Notes: generated by a model from the letters alone, not told the origin. Positions 34,157-42,979 are shown, counted from the stretch's first letter. The stretch is 64,000 nucleotides of DNA from Treponema sp. (GCA_017449265.1 JAFSJW010000031.1:62001-126000), one strand, 5' to 3'. Numbers and translations are program-made.

Positions 34157-35728
34157 ATGAAAAAAGTCGGAAAGGCAATGTCGCTCGCGCTTGTTGCGGC
34201 GGCAGCAGTTGGAATTCTTGGCTGCAATGGAAAAACGCAGGCAAAATCAAATGACCCAATTGAAATCAATATGTGGTACGGAGGCTCGGTGAGCGAAGCC
34301 GGAAGTCCGCCCAGCGATTGGGTTGCATACAAAATCATCCGCGAAAAGCTTAACATCGACCTAAAACTGACTATGCTTCCGTCAAGCGAGACTGACCGAG
34401 ACGCAAAGCTCAATGCAATGGCGGCAGCAAATAATCTTCCTGATGTTTTCACCGTGAACCGCGAGCCATGGCTTAAAATGATACGACAAGGACTTATTGC
34501 GGAAGTTGACGATATGTATGCAAAAATGCCGCACCGCACGGAAGTAATGTATGACGACACTGCAATCAAATACACCACGGTAGACGGTCATTCCTACGGA
34601 TTTGCAAGCCCGGGGTCAATTGCAAGAAACGAAGGTCTTTTAATAAGAAAAGACTGGCTCGACAATCTGCATCTTTCCGTCCCTAAGACAACGGACGAAT
34701 TCATGGAGGTTATGAAAGCATTCGCCACAAAAGACCCTGACCAGAACGGAGCGAACGACACTTACGGCTACGGCGCGTTCATCGAAATATACACGCACCA
34801 GGAAGGCTTGGGGCGCAGAATGGAGCCGATTATGGGCGCATTCGGCGTGGAAGGCACTTGGAGCATGAAAAAAGAAACTGCCGGGCTAAATGTGCTCCGC
34901 CCAGAATATTACGACGCAATGGCGTATGTTAAGCGCATGGTTGACGAAGGCGCAATCGACCCGAACTGGCTCGTCTACAAAAAGGACGATTTCCGCGCCG
35001 CATGGAAGCAGGGGCGGTTCGGCATCATGCGCGAGCAGAACGCCGCATTCGCTTCCGAGAGCAACTACAAGCCCTTTGACAAGAACTTTCCGAACGGCGA
35101 GTGGATTGTCATAAATCCGCCTGTGGGACCAAGCGGAAAATCATCCACGGGCTGCTTCATTGAAGGATACCGCATAACAGCCGTCTCAAAAGAAGCCGAA
35201 AAAGCCGGAAAGAAAGAAGCAATCGCAAAGCTCCTTGAATGGATGAGCAGCGACGAGGGCTACTTCCTCCTCGGCTGGGGCGAAGAGGGCGTGAACTATG
35301 TCCTTGATGCGAACGGCGTTCCGGTTGTGAAAGGACTCCCTGATGAGAGCAAAGGCTTTTCAAAGCCTGAAATGCAGCCGCTCACACAGCTCCGCGCATA
35401 TGTTTTCTACAACGGACGCACGGAACTTCTTTCGCGCTACCCTACCTACGAAACAGAATTCTCGCACAAGAAAATGTCTGCCCTCGACATGCTGGAGCAG
35501 ATGGACAAGCTTCCGTACACGGCGGCTGTCGGATCTGACGCTATGCCCGTTCCGAACGCGGACTTAAAGCGATTCTACGAGCAGGGAGTTCTTGAATTCG
35601 CTACAGGAAAACGGAAACTGACGCGAGAAAACTGGAACGAATGGGTAAATCAGTTCAAAGAACTCGGCGGACAAAAATGGAACGATGACGGAGTTGCATT
35701 CGCAACCGCAAACAATCTGCTCTACTAG
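34157..35728 (+). CDS. ABC transporter solute-binding lipoprotein (family 1, sugar type)
   Basis: 523 residues from ATG 34157 with GGGGGAAC ribosome site. Lipoprotein signal MKKVGKAMSLALVAAAAVGILGC (Cys 23). The body has the LplA/LipO-like pattern: INMWYGGSVSE near the start, NLPDVFTVN, GLLIRKDWLDNL, and a KDPDQNGANDTYGYGAF block typical of large sugar or oligosaccharide binders. No permease or ATPase genes are adjacent, so it is an orphan that must use a transporter encoded elsewhere. A terminator-like hairpin follows. Confidence 0.9.
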   Translation: MKKVGKAMSLALVAAAAVGILGCNGKTQAKSNDPIEINMWYGGSVSEAGSPPSDWVAYKIIREKLNIDLKLTMLPSSETDRDAKLNAMAAANNLPDVFTVNREPWLKMIRQGLIAEVDDMYAKMPHRTEVMYDDTAIKYTTVDGHSYGFASPGSIARNEGLLIRKDWLDNLHLSVPKTTDEFMEVMKAFATKDPDQNGANDTYGYGAFIEIYTHQEGLGRRMEPIMGAFGVEGTWSMKKETAGLNVLRPEYYDAMAYVKRMVDEGAIDPNWLVYKKDDFRAAWKQGRFGIMREQNAAFASESNYKPFDKNFPNGEWIVINPPVGPSGKSSTGCFIEGYRITAVSKEAEKAGKKEAIAKLLEWMSSDEGYFLLGWGEEGVNYVLDANGVPVVKGLPDESKGFSKPEMQPLTQLRAYVFYNGRTELLSRYPTYETEFSHKKMSALDMLEQMDKLPYTAAVGSDAMPVPNADLKRFYEQGVLEFATGKRKLTRENWNEWVNQFKELGGQKWNDDGVAFATANNLLY

Positions 35729-35761
35729 GAGAAAATACCAGGCTCAATGCCTGAAAATAAC

Positions 35762-35794
35762 AGGGGGAGCGTACGTTTTAGGCAAGCTCCCCCT
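35762..35794. terminator. Hairpin after the solute-binding protein gene
   Basis: AGGGGGAGC and GCTCCCCCT, nine perfect pairs with a 15-base loop, weak T-run on the plus strand. Confidence 0.6.
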
Positions 35795-35804
35795 TAATGT
35801 TCTT

Positions 35805-35897
35805 CTACCAGTCGCTTTGCTTTGAGTCGTGGTATTTTATTCCGGCAAATGTTCCTACCGCACCACCAACAACAACACCTACCGCGATTGCGGTCAA
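35805..35897 (-). pseudogene. Short glycine-zipper membrane ORF, probably a gene remnant
   Basis: Minus-strand frame ending at 35805-35807, from a possible TTG at 35895-35897: about 30 residues with a TAIAVGVVVGGAVGTFAG core and KYHDSKQSDW tail. It has the look of the C-terminus of a small glycine-zipper membrane protein. There is an in-frame stop shortly upstream and no ribosome site. A small membrane peptide is possible but less likely. Confidence 0.3.
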
Positions 35898-35934
35898 GTG
35901 AGATACACGCTACTTGGAGCGCAGGAAAAAAAGA

Positions 35935-36306
35935 ATGAAAAGATTTTTATTGCTTATATGTTTTAATTTTATTTCACTTGTTTTGTATGCGAACGGAATC
36001 ACATTGCCAGAACACTCAAAAATAAAAGAATTATCCTCTTTCAGAATAATGGGAGCAATAGATTTACGAACAGAAAAAGATTATTCATCAGAAGTAAAAT
36101 ACCGGACTCTGAATCATGAAGGCGGAATGAAAGTAACTGTCTTGGAGATTCTAAAAAGCGCTGTGCAGGATAATGAATCAGGAAAATGGTTTTATGTTTT
36201 ACTGACATCTCCTATTTGGGTTGATAGCGGGGAATGGATAGAAAAGTATCAAAAATTCTTGATTTTTCTTCCCGATGATATGCCTGTTTTTGATTTTGAG
36301 GAATAG
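35935..36306 (+). CDS. Exported hypothetical protein
   Basis: 123 residues from ATG 35935, preceded by AGGAAAAAAAG. The signal peptide is KRFLLLICFNFISLVLYANG, probably cut after YANG or LYA. The mature part is small and beta-rich (KVTVLEILKSAVQDNESGKW, then VLLTSPIWVDSGEWIEKY), vaguely like an SH3-type domain; that likeness is only an impression. It is not lipidated, since there is no suitable Cys. It is followed by gene fragments, so it may mark the edge of a rearranged patch. Confidence 0.6.
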   Translation: MKRFLLLICFNFISLVLYANGITLPEHSKIKELSSFRIMGAIDLRTEKDYSSEVKYRTLNHEGGMKVTVLEILKSAVQDNESGKWFYVLLTSPIWVDSGEWIEKYQKFLIFLPDDMPVFDFEE

Positions 36307-36349
36307 CTCTAGTAAAAAAAGCAACAGCAGAAATGCAAAGCGTAGACGA

Positions 36350-36653
36350 CAAGCGAATTTAGTTCAATTACAGCAATTCAAGAATGGCAAGCTCGCCATG
36401 AGGACTGTCCTTGAACGGTTCTGTATGCATTTTAACGAAATCTACGACGAGAAATTCATCGAAAAGCAGGACAGGAAATTCTTCCTCTTTTTCCTGAAGC
36501 CGATTATCAACGGAACGGGCAATTTATATGTTGAGGCTGAGCCCCGCGATGAGCGGCGTATGGATGTTGTCATTGATTACACCGGGGAGCGGTTCGTTGT
36601 GGAGCTAAAGGTCTGGTGCGGAAACAGCTACAATAAGAGCGGAGAAAAGCAGC
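36350..36653 (+). pseudogene. PD-(D/E)XK nuclease-domain fragment of an AAA_9-type protein
   Basis: The frame starts within the protein: LQQFKNGKLAMRTVLERF, then FFLFFLKPIINGTGNLYVEA, DERRMDVVIDY, and ERFVVELKVWCGNSYNKSGEKQ. This is the C-terminal nuclease-like domain that follows an AAA ATPase in a common accessory family. The D..ELK active-site block is present, but the N-terminal ATPase and the last 40 or so residues are missing. At GEKQ the sequence switches to a copy of the antisense of mntA. It is therefore a dead fragment ended by recombination; the open frame continuing to 36814 has no meaning. Confidence 0.8.
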
Positions 36654-36705
36654 CCATAGAAAAGAGAACATTACAAATCGTTGCGGTCAATTCTTTCGTA
36701 AAGAG
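36649..36705 (-). repeat. Partial duplicate of the mntA 5' end
   Basis: About 50 bases match 37358-37408 with only a few differences, starting GCAGCCCATAGAAAAGAG on the plus strand. On the minus strand this is the first part of mntA, placed directly after hepT in the same orientation. It breaks off into the nuclease fragment. Confidence 0.8.
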
Positions 36706-36708
36706 TTC

Positions 36709-37146
36709 TTATTTTTCGCAATATCTTTTTATTGAAGTTCTTATGGACTGCCAAAAATCATGTAGTCCTAGAAAAAGATGGGAACATTTTTCCCACTTAA
36801 TCGTAAAACCGTAAGTGTGCCGATAAAAATGGCGGAAGCCCATATATTCTGTAAGTAAAAGACGCAAATCGGATGGCAAAAAATTAGACTGAGAAAACAT
36901 AAAATCTACAAGATTTCTATGCCATTGAGGAGAAGATTTAAAGTCAAATCCCAAAATTTTTCCAATAAGAACAAAGATATTTTCTATTCCATTATAAAAA
37001 GAATGTAAAATTCCACCGACTGCGATTATTTCAACAAAATCAGGTTCTTTCTCTTTGCACAATGATATTAGCACCTTGGATTTATCAATCAACTCGTCAA
37101 TCTGAGAAATTTCGTAATCGATTTTCATCTTTATTGTACTATCCAA
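36709..37146 (-). CDS. hepT: HepT-like HEPN ribonuclease toxin
   Basis: 145 residues, all helical. It carries the HEPN active-site motif RX4HXY as RHFYRHTY near residue 112. The gene overlaps the end of mntA by 8 bases in the order mntA-hepT, as in type VII MntA/HepT toxin-antitoxin pairs. HepT cleaves RNA and is silenced when MntA adds AMP to the Tyr of the motif. Both key residues are intact, so the toxin should be functional. The C-terminus ends beside a broken second copy of mntA. Confidence 0.85.
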   Translation of the reverse strand: MDSTIKMKIDYEISQIDELIDKSKVLISLCKEKEPDFVEIIAVGGILHSFYNGIENIFVLIGKILGFDFKSSPQWHRNLVDFMFSQSNFLPSDLRLLLTEYMGFRHFYRHTYGFTIKWEKCSHLFLGLHDFWQSIRTSIKRYCEK

Positions 37147-37414
37147 TTTTTTGTAATTCTCCTAAATTTTGCAATAGCGCAAAAAACTGGGGCTTTTCAT
37201 CAAAATCAACCAAATCAACGGATTTTCCTGTGGCATCTTCCAGCATGGAATGTGTCGCAAAAAATTTTTGCGGGGGCAAACCTTTTATTCCGATGTCAAT
37301 ATCAGAATAAGCATCCGCCCCACCATTAACTTGCGAGCCAAAGAGATAGCCTTCCGTGCAGCCCATAGAAAAGAGAACATTCCAAATCGTTGCAGTCATT
37401 TCTTTCGTCAGCAT
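37139..37414 (-). CDS. mntA: MntA-like nucleotidyltransferase antitoxin
   Basis: 91 residues. The minimal nucleotidyltransferase motif is present as LFGSQVNGGADAYSDIDIGI (GS then DxD), with a further acidic residue in SVDLVDFDE. The length is normal for MNT proteins. It would transfer AMP from ATP to the HEPN partner encoded just downstream with an 8-base overlap. The start ATG 37412-37414 has only a weak ribosome site. A second, truncated copy of its 5' end lies at 36649. Confidence 0.88.
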   Translation of the reverse strand: MLTKEMTATIWNVLFSMGCTEGYLFGSQVNGGADAYSDIDIGIKGLPPQKFFATHSMLEDATGKSVDLVDFDEKPQFFALLQNLGELQKIG

Positions 37415-37577
37415 CTTTTTTCACCATAAAGAATTATAGCATGATTTTTTGACAGTGTGTTTAAATTTTATCAAACCAAGTTGAGCCTAGTCAGCCACCT
37501 AAAAATGCTCTTTCAAGAATTTTTCCAGATAAGGCATGAATTCATTTTCAATAATTTTTCGCGTTTCAAAAAGAGCG

Positions 37578-37907
37578 TTAGATGCGTTCTAGAATGTTCC
37601 TCATGTCTGCGGAGAGTTTTTCGTAAAGAGTGTCCGTAATATCTGAAATGAACTTTTCCCTGTCCGATTTTACGATATTTTTCGGAACACTTTCTTCCTC
37701 AAAAAGCTGTGCAGCTTTTATCTCAAGAATTTCTGCCATTTTTTCAATGACATGAACTGTTGGAAAACTCGCATAGCTTTCAATCCTGTTTATATAACTG
37801 TTTCCTTTGCACAACTTCTCGGATAGAGCTTCTTGTGATAGTCCGTGCTTTTTTCTATAAAATTTCAGATTATTAATGAAAATTTCTTGCAATGAGAGAT
37901 TCTGCAT
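37578..37907 (-). CDS. XRE-family transcriptional regulator
   Basis: 109 residues. The N-terminal helix-turn-helix runs from about 9 to 65 (NLKFYRKKHGLSQEALSEKL, then NSYINRIESYASFPTVHVIEKMAEIL), with a C-terminal helical tail that may dimerise. It is divergent from the gene at 38074. The shared 166-base intergenic region has direct repeats around the -10 box of that gene, so it may regulate it and itself. The stretch between 37415 and 37577 carries only a short unassigned frame (ALFETRKIIENEFMPYLEKF) that may be a remnant. Confidence 0.85.
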   Translation of the reverse strand: MQNLSLQEIFINNLKFYRKKHGLSQEALSEKLCKGNSYINRIESYASFPTVHVIEKMAEILEIKAAQLFEEESVPKNIVKSDREKFISDITDTLYEKLSADMRNILERI

Positions 37908-37972
37908 ACTTTACAATGCAATTTTTAACGATGATAAAATACAATCTAAAATGAAGTGATATAAGAAAAATA

Positions 37973-38011
37973 TTGATTTTACATCATAATATGTTATAAT
38001 TTTTACATCAT
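37973..38011 (+). promoter_or_regulatory. Promoter with flanking TTTTACATCAT direct repeats
   Basis: TTGATT (37973-37978), 16-base spacer, TATAAT (37995-38000). TTTTACATCAT occurs at 37977-37987 and again at 38001-38011, 24 bases apart, on either side of the -10. Candidate operator for the divergent XRE regulator. Confidence 0.55.
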
Positions 38012-38073
38012 TTTAAGGGGTAAAAAGCACAAGAATGATTTTTCACCCTGTAGATATTTTAGGAGGCAACTTT

Positions 38074-38706
38074 ATGGACGAAAGCGATTTTGGAAAGAAA
38101 TTCTACAAGAAAGTGACCGTTGACGGAAAAACAGTAGGAAAGTGGGTTGTATTTGTTAATCTTAACGAATACGATGACGATGGTAATTGTATTCATTATC
38201 TTGACTGCAATAGACATGAAGAATGGAGAGAATATGCTGAGAATGGAAAGCTCATACACATAAGGAGAAGAAACGGTTATGAAGAGTGGTATGAGCTGGA
38301 TTCAACTGGAAACATGATTTCAAAGAAAAATTCCAAAGGCAAAAAAATAATTTACAAGGTAAAAAGCAACTCCGAAGGAAAAATCGTCCATAGGGAAGGC
38401 TCTGACGGTGAAGAAAGCTGGTGGGAATATGACGAGAGCGGAAATAACATTTACGAAAAAACTTTGGATTCCGACGGCTATGAAAAAGAATGGTTCTATG
38501 AATACAATGATGAGAACAAATGCGTCCATCTGAAATACTTTGTAGACGGAGATATTTCTGAAGAATGCTTCTATGAACTCAACGAGAAAGGATATAGGTC
38601 TCACACGAAACAATTAATAGACGGAAAAGAATTCAATTTTTGGCGGGAGTACGAATACTGGGACAACGGAAAGCCACGAAAAGAATTTTTGTTCCGTGCA
38701 TTGTAG
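38074..38706 (+). CDS. Repeat protein, Rhs/MORN-like, function unknown
   Basis: 210 residues from ATG 38074, chosen for TTAGGAGG. Roughly ten short repeats of the form W-x-E-Y-D-x-x-G-N/K-x-I-x-x-x (for example EEWREYAENGKLIHI, ESWWEYDESGNNIYE, EWFYEYNDENKCVHL) give a beta-rich solenoid like Rhs/YD or MORN repeats. There is no signal peptide, so it is cytoplasmic or exported by an unusual route. Very acidic. It lies next to an XRE regulator and an mntA-hepT pair, so a defence or immunity role is possible but unproven. Confidence 0.7.
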   Translation: MDESDFGKKFYKKVTVDGKTVGKWVVFVNLNEYDDDGNCIHYLDCNRHEEWREYAENGKLIHIRRRNGYEEWYELDSTGNMISKKNSKGKKIIYKVKSNSEGKIVHREGSDGEESWWEYDESGNNIYEKTLDSDGYEKEWFYEYNDENKCVHLKYFVDGDISEECFYELNEKGYRSHTKQLIDGKEFNFWREYEYWDNGKPRKEFLFRAL

Positions 38707-38802
38707 GACAGATTCTCATAGGACTTGGATGCGGTCAGCCTGTGCAAAATCTGTGAATCTGTGGCATAATGTCTAAAAATAAAAATCCTATGGAGCAAAA
38801 AC

Positions 38803-39675
38803 ATGAACCTCGCAACATACACGCTGACCGCAACTTGCAAAGACCAGAGCGGACTTATCGCAGCTATAACAAGCACAATCGCAAAGAACGGCGGAAATCT
38901 CCTGAACCTTGCCCAGCATACTTCCGTTGACTTGGGGCAGTTCTTCTGCCGCATCACATTCGCCGCGCCCACTACAGCCCAAGACGGAGATCCGATTTTT
39001 TCCCCAGCAAAATTCTACGCTGAGTTCTCGGAGATTGCGGCCGGATTTGAAATGACATGGAACTTGTACGACAAATCCGTGCGCCAAAGAATGGCAGTCA
39101 TGGTCTCAAAAACATCGCACTGTCTGTACGAAGTTCTTCTGAAACACGCCGACGGGCAGCTTGACTGCGACATTCCCGTAATCATCTCGAACCACCCGGA
39201 TTTGTGTCAGGTGGCAACCGAATTCCACATTCCGTTTTTCCAGATTGATACGCTCAAGGGAAAAGAAGCATGCGAAAAAGACATACAGTCAATTCTTGAA
39301 CAGTACAAAATCGATGTGGTGTGCATGGCACGCTACATGCAGATTCTCACCCCCGAGTTCACAAAAAAATGGAACAACAAAATAATCAACATACACCACG
39401 GATTTTTGCCAGCGTTCAAAGGCGCAAAGCCGTATGACCAGGCGTGGCGAAAAGGAGTCAAGCTCATCGGTGCCACTGCTCACTTCGCGAACGAAGACCT
39501 TGACCAAGGCCCGATTATCTTTCAGGATGTGGTACGCGTCAAGGACACTAACTCAATCCACGAATTCGTGGAAATCGGAAAAGATGTTGAAAGGCGGGTT
39601 CTTGTTGAAGGACTCAAACGGTACTTCAATCACAATGTGTTCATTGCACAAGGGCGCACTTTCGTCATTGAGTAA
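38803..39675 (+). CDS. purU: Formyltetrahydrofolate deformylase
   Basis: 290 residues. It hydrolyses 10-formyl-THF to THF and formate, which supplies formate for purine synthesis and balances one-carbon pools. The N-terminal ACT-like domain (CKDQSGLIAAITSTIAKNGG) is typical of PurU. The C-terminal formyltransferase fold has ARYMQILTPEF, NIHHGFLPAFKGAKPY (catalytic Asn/His region), GATAHFANEDLDQGPII with the catalytic Asp. GGAG ribosome site. The following lipoprotein gene starts six bases after its stop. Confidence 0.95.
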   Translation: MNLATYTLTATCKDQSGLIAAITSTIAKNGGNLLNLAQHTSVDLGQFFCRITFAAPTTAQDGDPIFSPAKFYAEFSEIAAGFEMTWNLYDKSVRQRMAVMVSKTSHCLYEVLLKHADGQLDCDIPVIISNHPDLCQVATEFHIPFFQIDTLKGKEACEKDIQSILEQYKIDVVCMARYMQILTPEFTKKWNNKIINIHHGFLPAFKGAKPYDQAWRKGVKLIGATAHFANEDLDQGPIIFQDVVRVKDTNSIHEFVEIGKDVERRVLVEGLKRYFNHNVFIAQGRTFVIE

Positions 39676-39681
39676 AAAAGT

Positions 39682-40776
39682 ATGGAATCAGTAAAATCAA
39701 TTTTCGCCTCTTTTCTCGCAGTTGCATTTATGCTTGCCTTTACCTCATGCTCGAACGGAGGCGGTGGCGGAGGAAGCGGAAACAGCGGAGGCAACACTTC
39801 CTCTTCGAGCATCGATTACAAAGGCGGTGTAGGAAGCGGCGGAAAAGTCGCGCTATCTTCTTTAACGATAGACGGCGAGGCTCTTGAAAAAACTGAGGAA
39901 ATCGAAATTCTTACATCACAGGCAACAATAAGCGAAAAACCGCCGTCCAACAACTACCCAGGCTCTTTCACAGGAAATCCAGTTACGATTGCGCCTTACA
40001 TACTCGGAAAATACGAAGTTACTCAGGAACTTTATGAGAAAGTTATGAAAAACCAGCGGATTACTGTAGGCGATGAGACATTCAGCCTTGAAAGCTCTCC
40101 TTCCCGATGTACAGAAGACAGCCTGACCTACAGAAAAATCGCCAGTGAAAGGCAAATCTACAGACCAGTCGAAAGCATTTCATGGAACGACGCGGTTTAT
40201 TTTTGCAATATTCTGAGCGAAAAAACAGGTCTTGAATCAGTCTACACGATTTCAGTCTCTGATGTCCTTGAGAACCACATTCTGAACGCCACCGTAACTG
40301 CCGACTATACAAAAAACGGCTATAGACTTCCTACGGGGGCAGAATGGGAATTCGCGGCACGCGGCGGAGACCCCAGAAAAAAAGAATGGAACTATGTGTT
40401 CAGCGGCTCAGATTCAGACAACGGAAAATCATACACGGACAACCAGAATCCGGGACTTGACAAGACAGGCTGGTATCTGAGCAATATTGTGAACAATGGC
40501 GTAACTGGTTCTGATGGGTACGAAGGCTGTGCGGGCTGGGGAACGCACGAAGCAGGACTAAAACAGCCCAACTCGCTCGGTCTTTACGACATGAGCGGAA
40601 ACTTGTGGGAATGGACAGAAGACTCAGACGGCGAAAAAAAAATATCACGGGGCGGCTCGTGGAGATATTACGCAACATTCGCCTCAGTTTGCAGCACTGG
40701 GCGAAAAAATGACCCTGGCTACAGAAGCAGTTACTTCGGGTTCAGGCTTGCCCGCACAATAAAGCCGTCGGAGTGA
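39682..40776 (+). CDS. FGE-sulfatase domain lipoprotein
   Basis: 364 residues. The signal FLAVAFMLAFTSC lipidates Cys 23, followed by a Gly/Ser-rich linker. The rest is an FGE-sulfatase (SUMF1-like) domain: YRLPTGAEWEFAARGG, GLYDMSGNLWEWTED, ISRGGSW and the end YFGFRLART. These are the same landmarks as in the protein at 24152. The 3' codons do not show the adenine-variation pattern, so it is not a retroelement target in my reading. The true formylglycine-generating cysteines are not evident, so it is probably a binding or structural lectin-fold protein at the surface. The last 46 bases overlap the convergent gene. Confidence 0.85.
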   Translation: MESVKSIFASFLAVAFMLAFTSCSNGGGGGGSGNSGGNTSSSSIDYKGGVGSGGKVALSSLTIDGEALEKTEEIEILTSQATISEKPPSNNYPGSFTGNPVTIAPYILGKYEVTQELYEKVMKNQRITVGDETFSLESSPSRCTEDSLTYRKIASERQIYRPVESISWNDAVYFCNILSEKTGLESVYTISVSDVLENHILNATVTADYTKNGYRLPTGAEWEFAARGGDPRKKEWNYVFSGSDSDNGKSYTDNQNPGLDKTGWYLSNIVNNGVTGSDGYEGCAGWGTHEAGLKQPNSLGLYDMSGNLWEWTEDSDGEKKISRGGSWRYYATFASVCSTGRKNDPGYRSSYFGFRLARTIKPSE

Positions 40777-42974
40777 TGCTCCAGGACGAATCCTTTTTCA
40801 AGAAGCGAGCTGATTAAAATATCAAGTTTCTCGCACAGACTGTCGTCACGAAGAAAATTGTCTCCGAGCCGCAAGTAAATTACGCCGCCGTCGGAAAGAC
40901 CATGCTCGTACCTAAAGATTATTTCGTTCGTTCCGAGACGCGCTCTGCTTTTCAAAAAATCATCATGCGTCTTTGGTTCTGGCAAAAACCGTCCTGTCTC
41001 CGAATACGAATACCCGATTTTTTTCGCCGCAGCTTTCATTTTTGCGCTCGCTTTATAAAACGGAGCATGCCATTTTAGTGACATCTCTTTTCCGGTGGCG
41101 AAAAAAAACTCATCTTCCGTGCGCGAAAGCCCGCGCTTTATAAACTCATCGTCGATTACGAACGGACCAAGATTAGTAAGGTCTGTAGCCGTAAAGAACA
41201 TATTCGCGCATTCATGCCCCGAGGCTGCAATAAGCCGTGTTTCAAGAGGATAGCGGCGGATGAACTCGCCGTTTATAAAAAAAGTCGCCTTAACCCCGAA
41301 CTTTTCAAGGGCCGAAAGAACTTTCAAAAGTCCGCCGCATGAATCGAGAGCGTCAATAACAACGGAAACTTTCTTTCCGCCGCCACCCGGCGAAATATTC
41401 TGAAATATATCTTGCGTTTCTCCGCTAGAAAGATTCCTTATGAAAACGGAATTTTCACGCAAAGGATTTGATGACTCACCAAGAAAGATTCTGTACATTG
41501 CGTTCTGATTTGAAGAAGAATTTTTTCTTCCGACAGTATTTTTCCATTTCCTCACGGAAAAATCGTACTCAAAAAATGCATCGGATTTTCCGCCATTTCC
41601 CAAGACTTTTGCCACAAGAGCATCTCCGTCCCAAAAAGCTTCTTTTGCTCCCGACAAAAAGACGGTCTCATAAACGCCAGATTTCAATCCTAATCTTTTT
41701 ATAGTGAATACTCCGCCGGCAAAAATCTCGTTTTCGTTTTTCCACGCAAAAGAAACATACTCCTCGTCAGAAAATGATGCGAGCGTTTTCCATGTCTCGC
41801 AATCTTTCACCACGAGAGAGCCGGCTGAAATATATGCGATTTTTTTTCCGTCAGGAGAAACAGCAGGCGGAAACTTACATGAAACAGACATTTTCTCAAT
41901 TTCCAAAGCTGCGTCAGAAATCTTGTAAAAAGCAGAATGAAGATTTGAGGGCGAAAATCCGTCTGAAAGGGACGGGGCGCATACCCAAAAAAGCGTGTCA
42001 CCGCCAGAAGTCCAATAAGCCGAGAAAGCTGGCTGCGAAGAAGGCGGCTCATCGATACTGAACATAGTCGTTTTTCCGCCGATTTCAGAAGAAACGCCAA
42101 GAACTGATACAACGCGCCCGTTCGTTACGAGAGCGATTTTTTCTCCGTCAGGGCTAGGAAAGAAAATATCTTTTTTTGGATTAAATCTGAACGGAAGAAC
42201 GGCGGAAACTTTCCCAAGCCCGGTGACTTCGGAATATATCGTTCTGGCATAAAGCTCGTTCCGTGCGATTTTATAGACAAAATCACCTTTCATGAAAAAC
42301 AAAAACCTGTTGCCCGAAAATTCCACGGAGCTTAGGGAGCCTTCTCCAATCCGCCTTGCGCTTTCAGGAAGCTGCACTTCCCCGCCCGATAAGGAAAAAG
42401 AAGCCTGAATATCAAAAAAATAAACAGCTCCGTTTTTTTCATAAAGAGCAATCTTTGAGTCAGGAGACCACTTTGCAGGAACAGAATCAGTTGAAAAATC
42501 CGGGGACTCGTCAAGAATGATTTCAAAAGAAGTCGCAATCTGCCTGATTACCGTAATCCAGCGCGATTTTTCAGATTTTTTTATGACGCAATCATATTTT
42601 CCGTCGGGGCTTACTGATTTTGCGCCTATGCTAATAAATCCGTCTGAAAAAGAATCACGCACAACCCAAGATATTCCCTGAGAGGAGGACAAAGCCCCGA
42701 GAGAAAATCGTGCGATGCCAGAATCATTCTGAATTTCAAGGATTTCCCCAGAAATCATCCGCATTTTTTTTGGAAAGCAAGTCAGAATTTCAGGAGGCTG
42801 CGCGGACGAAGCGTCTGAAAAAACGACATCCGCACTATGTTCAAATCGTGAAGCGCAAAAAACAATTTTGTTCGCGCCGTTTATGTACGGATTTTCAAAA
42901 GCAGTCTTACAAAAAGACTTGCTGCAGAAAAAAAGAAAAAAAATAAGCAGTGTATTATAGAAGATTTTTTTCAT
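40731..42974 (-). CDS. Exported beta-propeller protein with degenerate NodB deacetylase domain
   Basis: 747 residues from ATG 42972-42974; a TTG nine bases upstream is the alternative. The signal peptide is MKKIFYNTLLIFFLFFCSKS. Residues about 30-500 are repeated TolB/WD-like strands (SPDGKYDCVIKKS, SPDGEKIALVTNG, SPDGKKIAYIS). From about 530 a polysaccharide-deacetylase fold follows: VVIDALD, GVKATFFINGEFI, SGHECANMFFTATDL, WHAPFYK. The two metal-binding His expected after GHE (N-H-x-x-x-H) are Met and Ala here, so activity is doubtful. It probably acts in the periplasm and may bind rather than cut glycan. Confidence 0.8.
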   Translation of the reverse strand: MKKIFYNTLLIFFLFFCSKSFCKTAFENPYINGANKIVFCASRFEHSADVVFSDASSAQPPEILTCFPKKMRMISGEILEIQNDSGIARFSLGALSSSQGISWVVRDSFSDGFISIGAKSVSPDGKYDCVIKKSEKSRWITVIRQIATSFEIILDESPDFSTDSVPAKWSPDSKIALYEKNGAVYFFDIQASFSLSGGEVQLPESARRIGEGSLSSVEFSGNRFLFFMKGDFVYKIARNELYARTIYSEVTGLGKVSAVLPFRFNPKKDIFFPSPDGEKIALVTNGRVVSVLGVSSEIGGKTTMFSIDEPPSSQPAFSAYWTSGGDTLFWVCAPSLSDGFSPSNLHSAFYKISDAALEIEKMSVSCKFPPAVSPDGKKIAYISAGSLVVKDCETWKTLASFSDEEYVSFAWKNENEIFAGGVFTIKRLGLKSGVYETVFLSGAKEAFWDGDALVAKVLGNGGKSDAFFEYDFSVRKWKNTVGRKNSSSNQNAMYRIFLGESSNPLRENSVFIRNLSSGETQDIFQNISPGGGGKKVSVVIDALDSCGGLLKVLSALEKFGVKATFFINGEFIRRYPLETRLIAASGHECANMFFTATDLTNLGPFVIDDEFIKRGLSRTEDEFFFATGKEMSLKWHAPFYKASAKMKAAAKKIGYSYSETGRFLPEPKTHDDFLKSRARLGTNEIIFRYEHGLSDGGVIYLRLGDNFLRDDSLCEKLDILISSLLEKGFVLEHHSDGFIVRASLNPK

Positions 42975-42979
42975 GCGGC

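Noticed and set aside
36275..36814. 179-residue ORF as one real protein
   Set aside because: It joins a nuclease fragment to the antisense of mntA and hepT at a clear recombination point.
40640..40776. The second FGE lipoprotein as another DGR target
   Set aside because: It has RGGSW and GFRLAR, but its codons (AGA, TAT, GCA, AAA and so on) do not match an AAY template, the base composition does not change, and no hairpin follows. It looks like an ordinary FGE-fold end.
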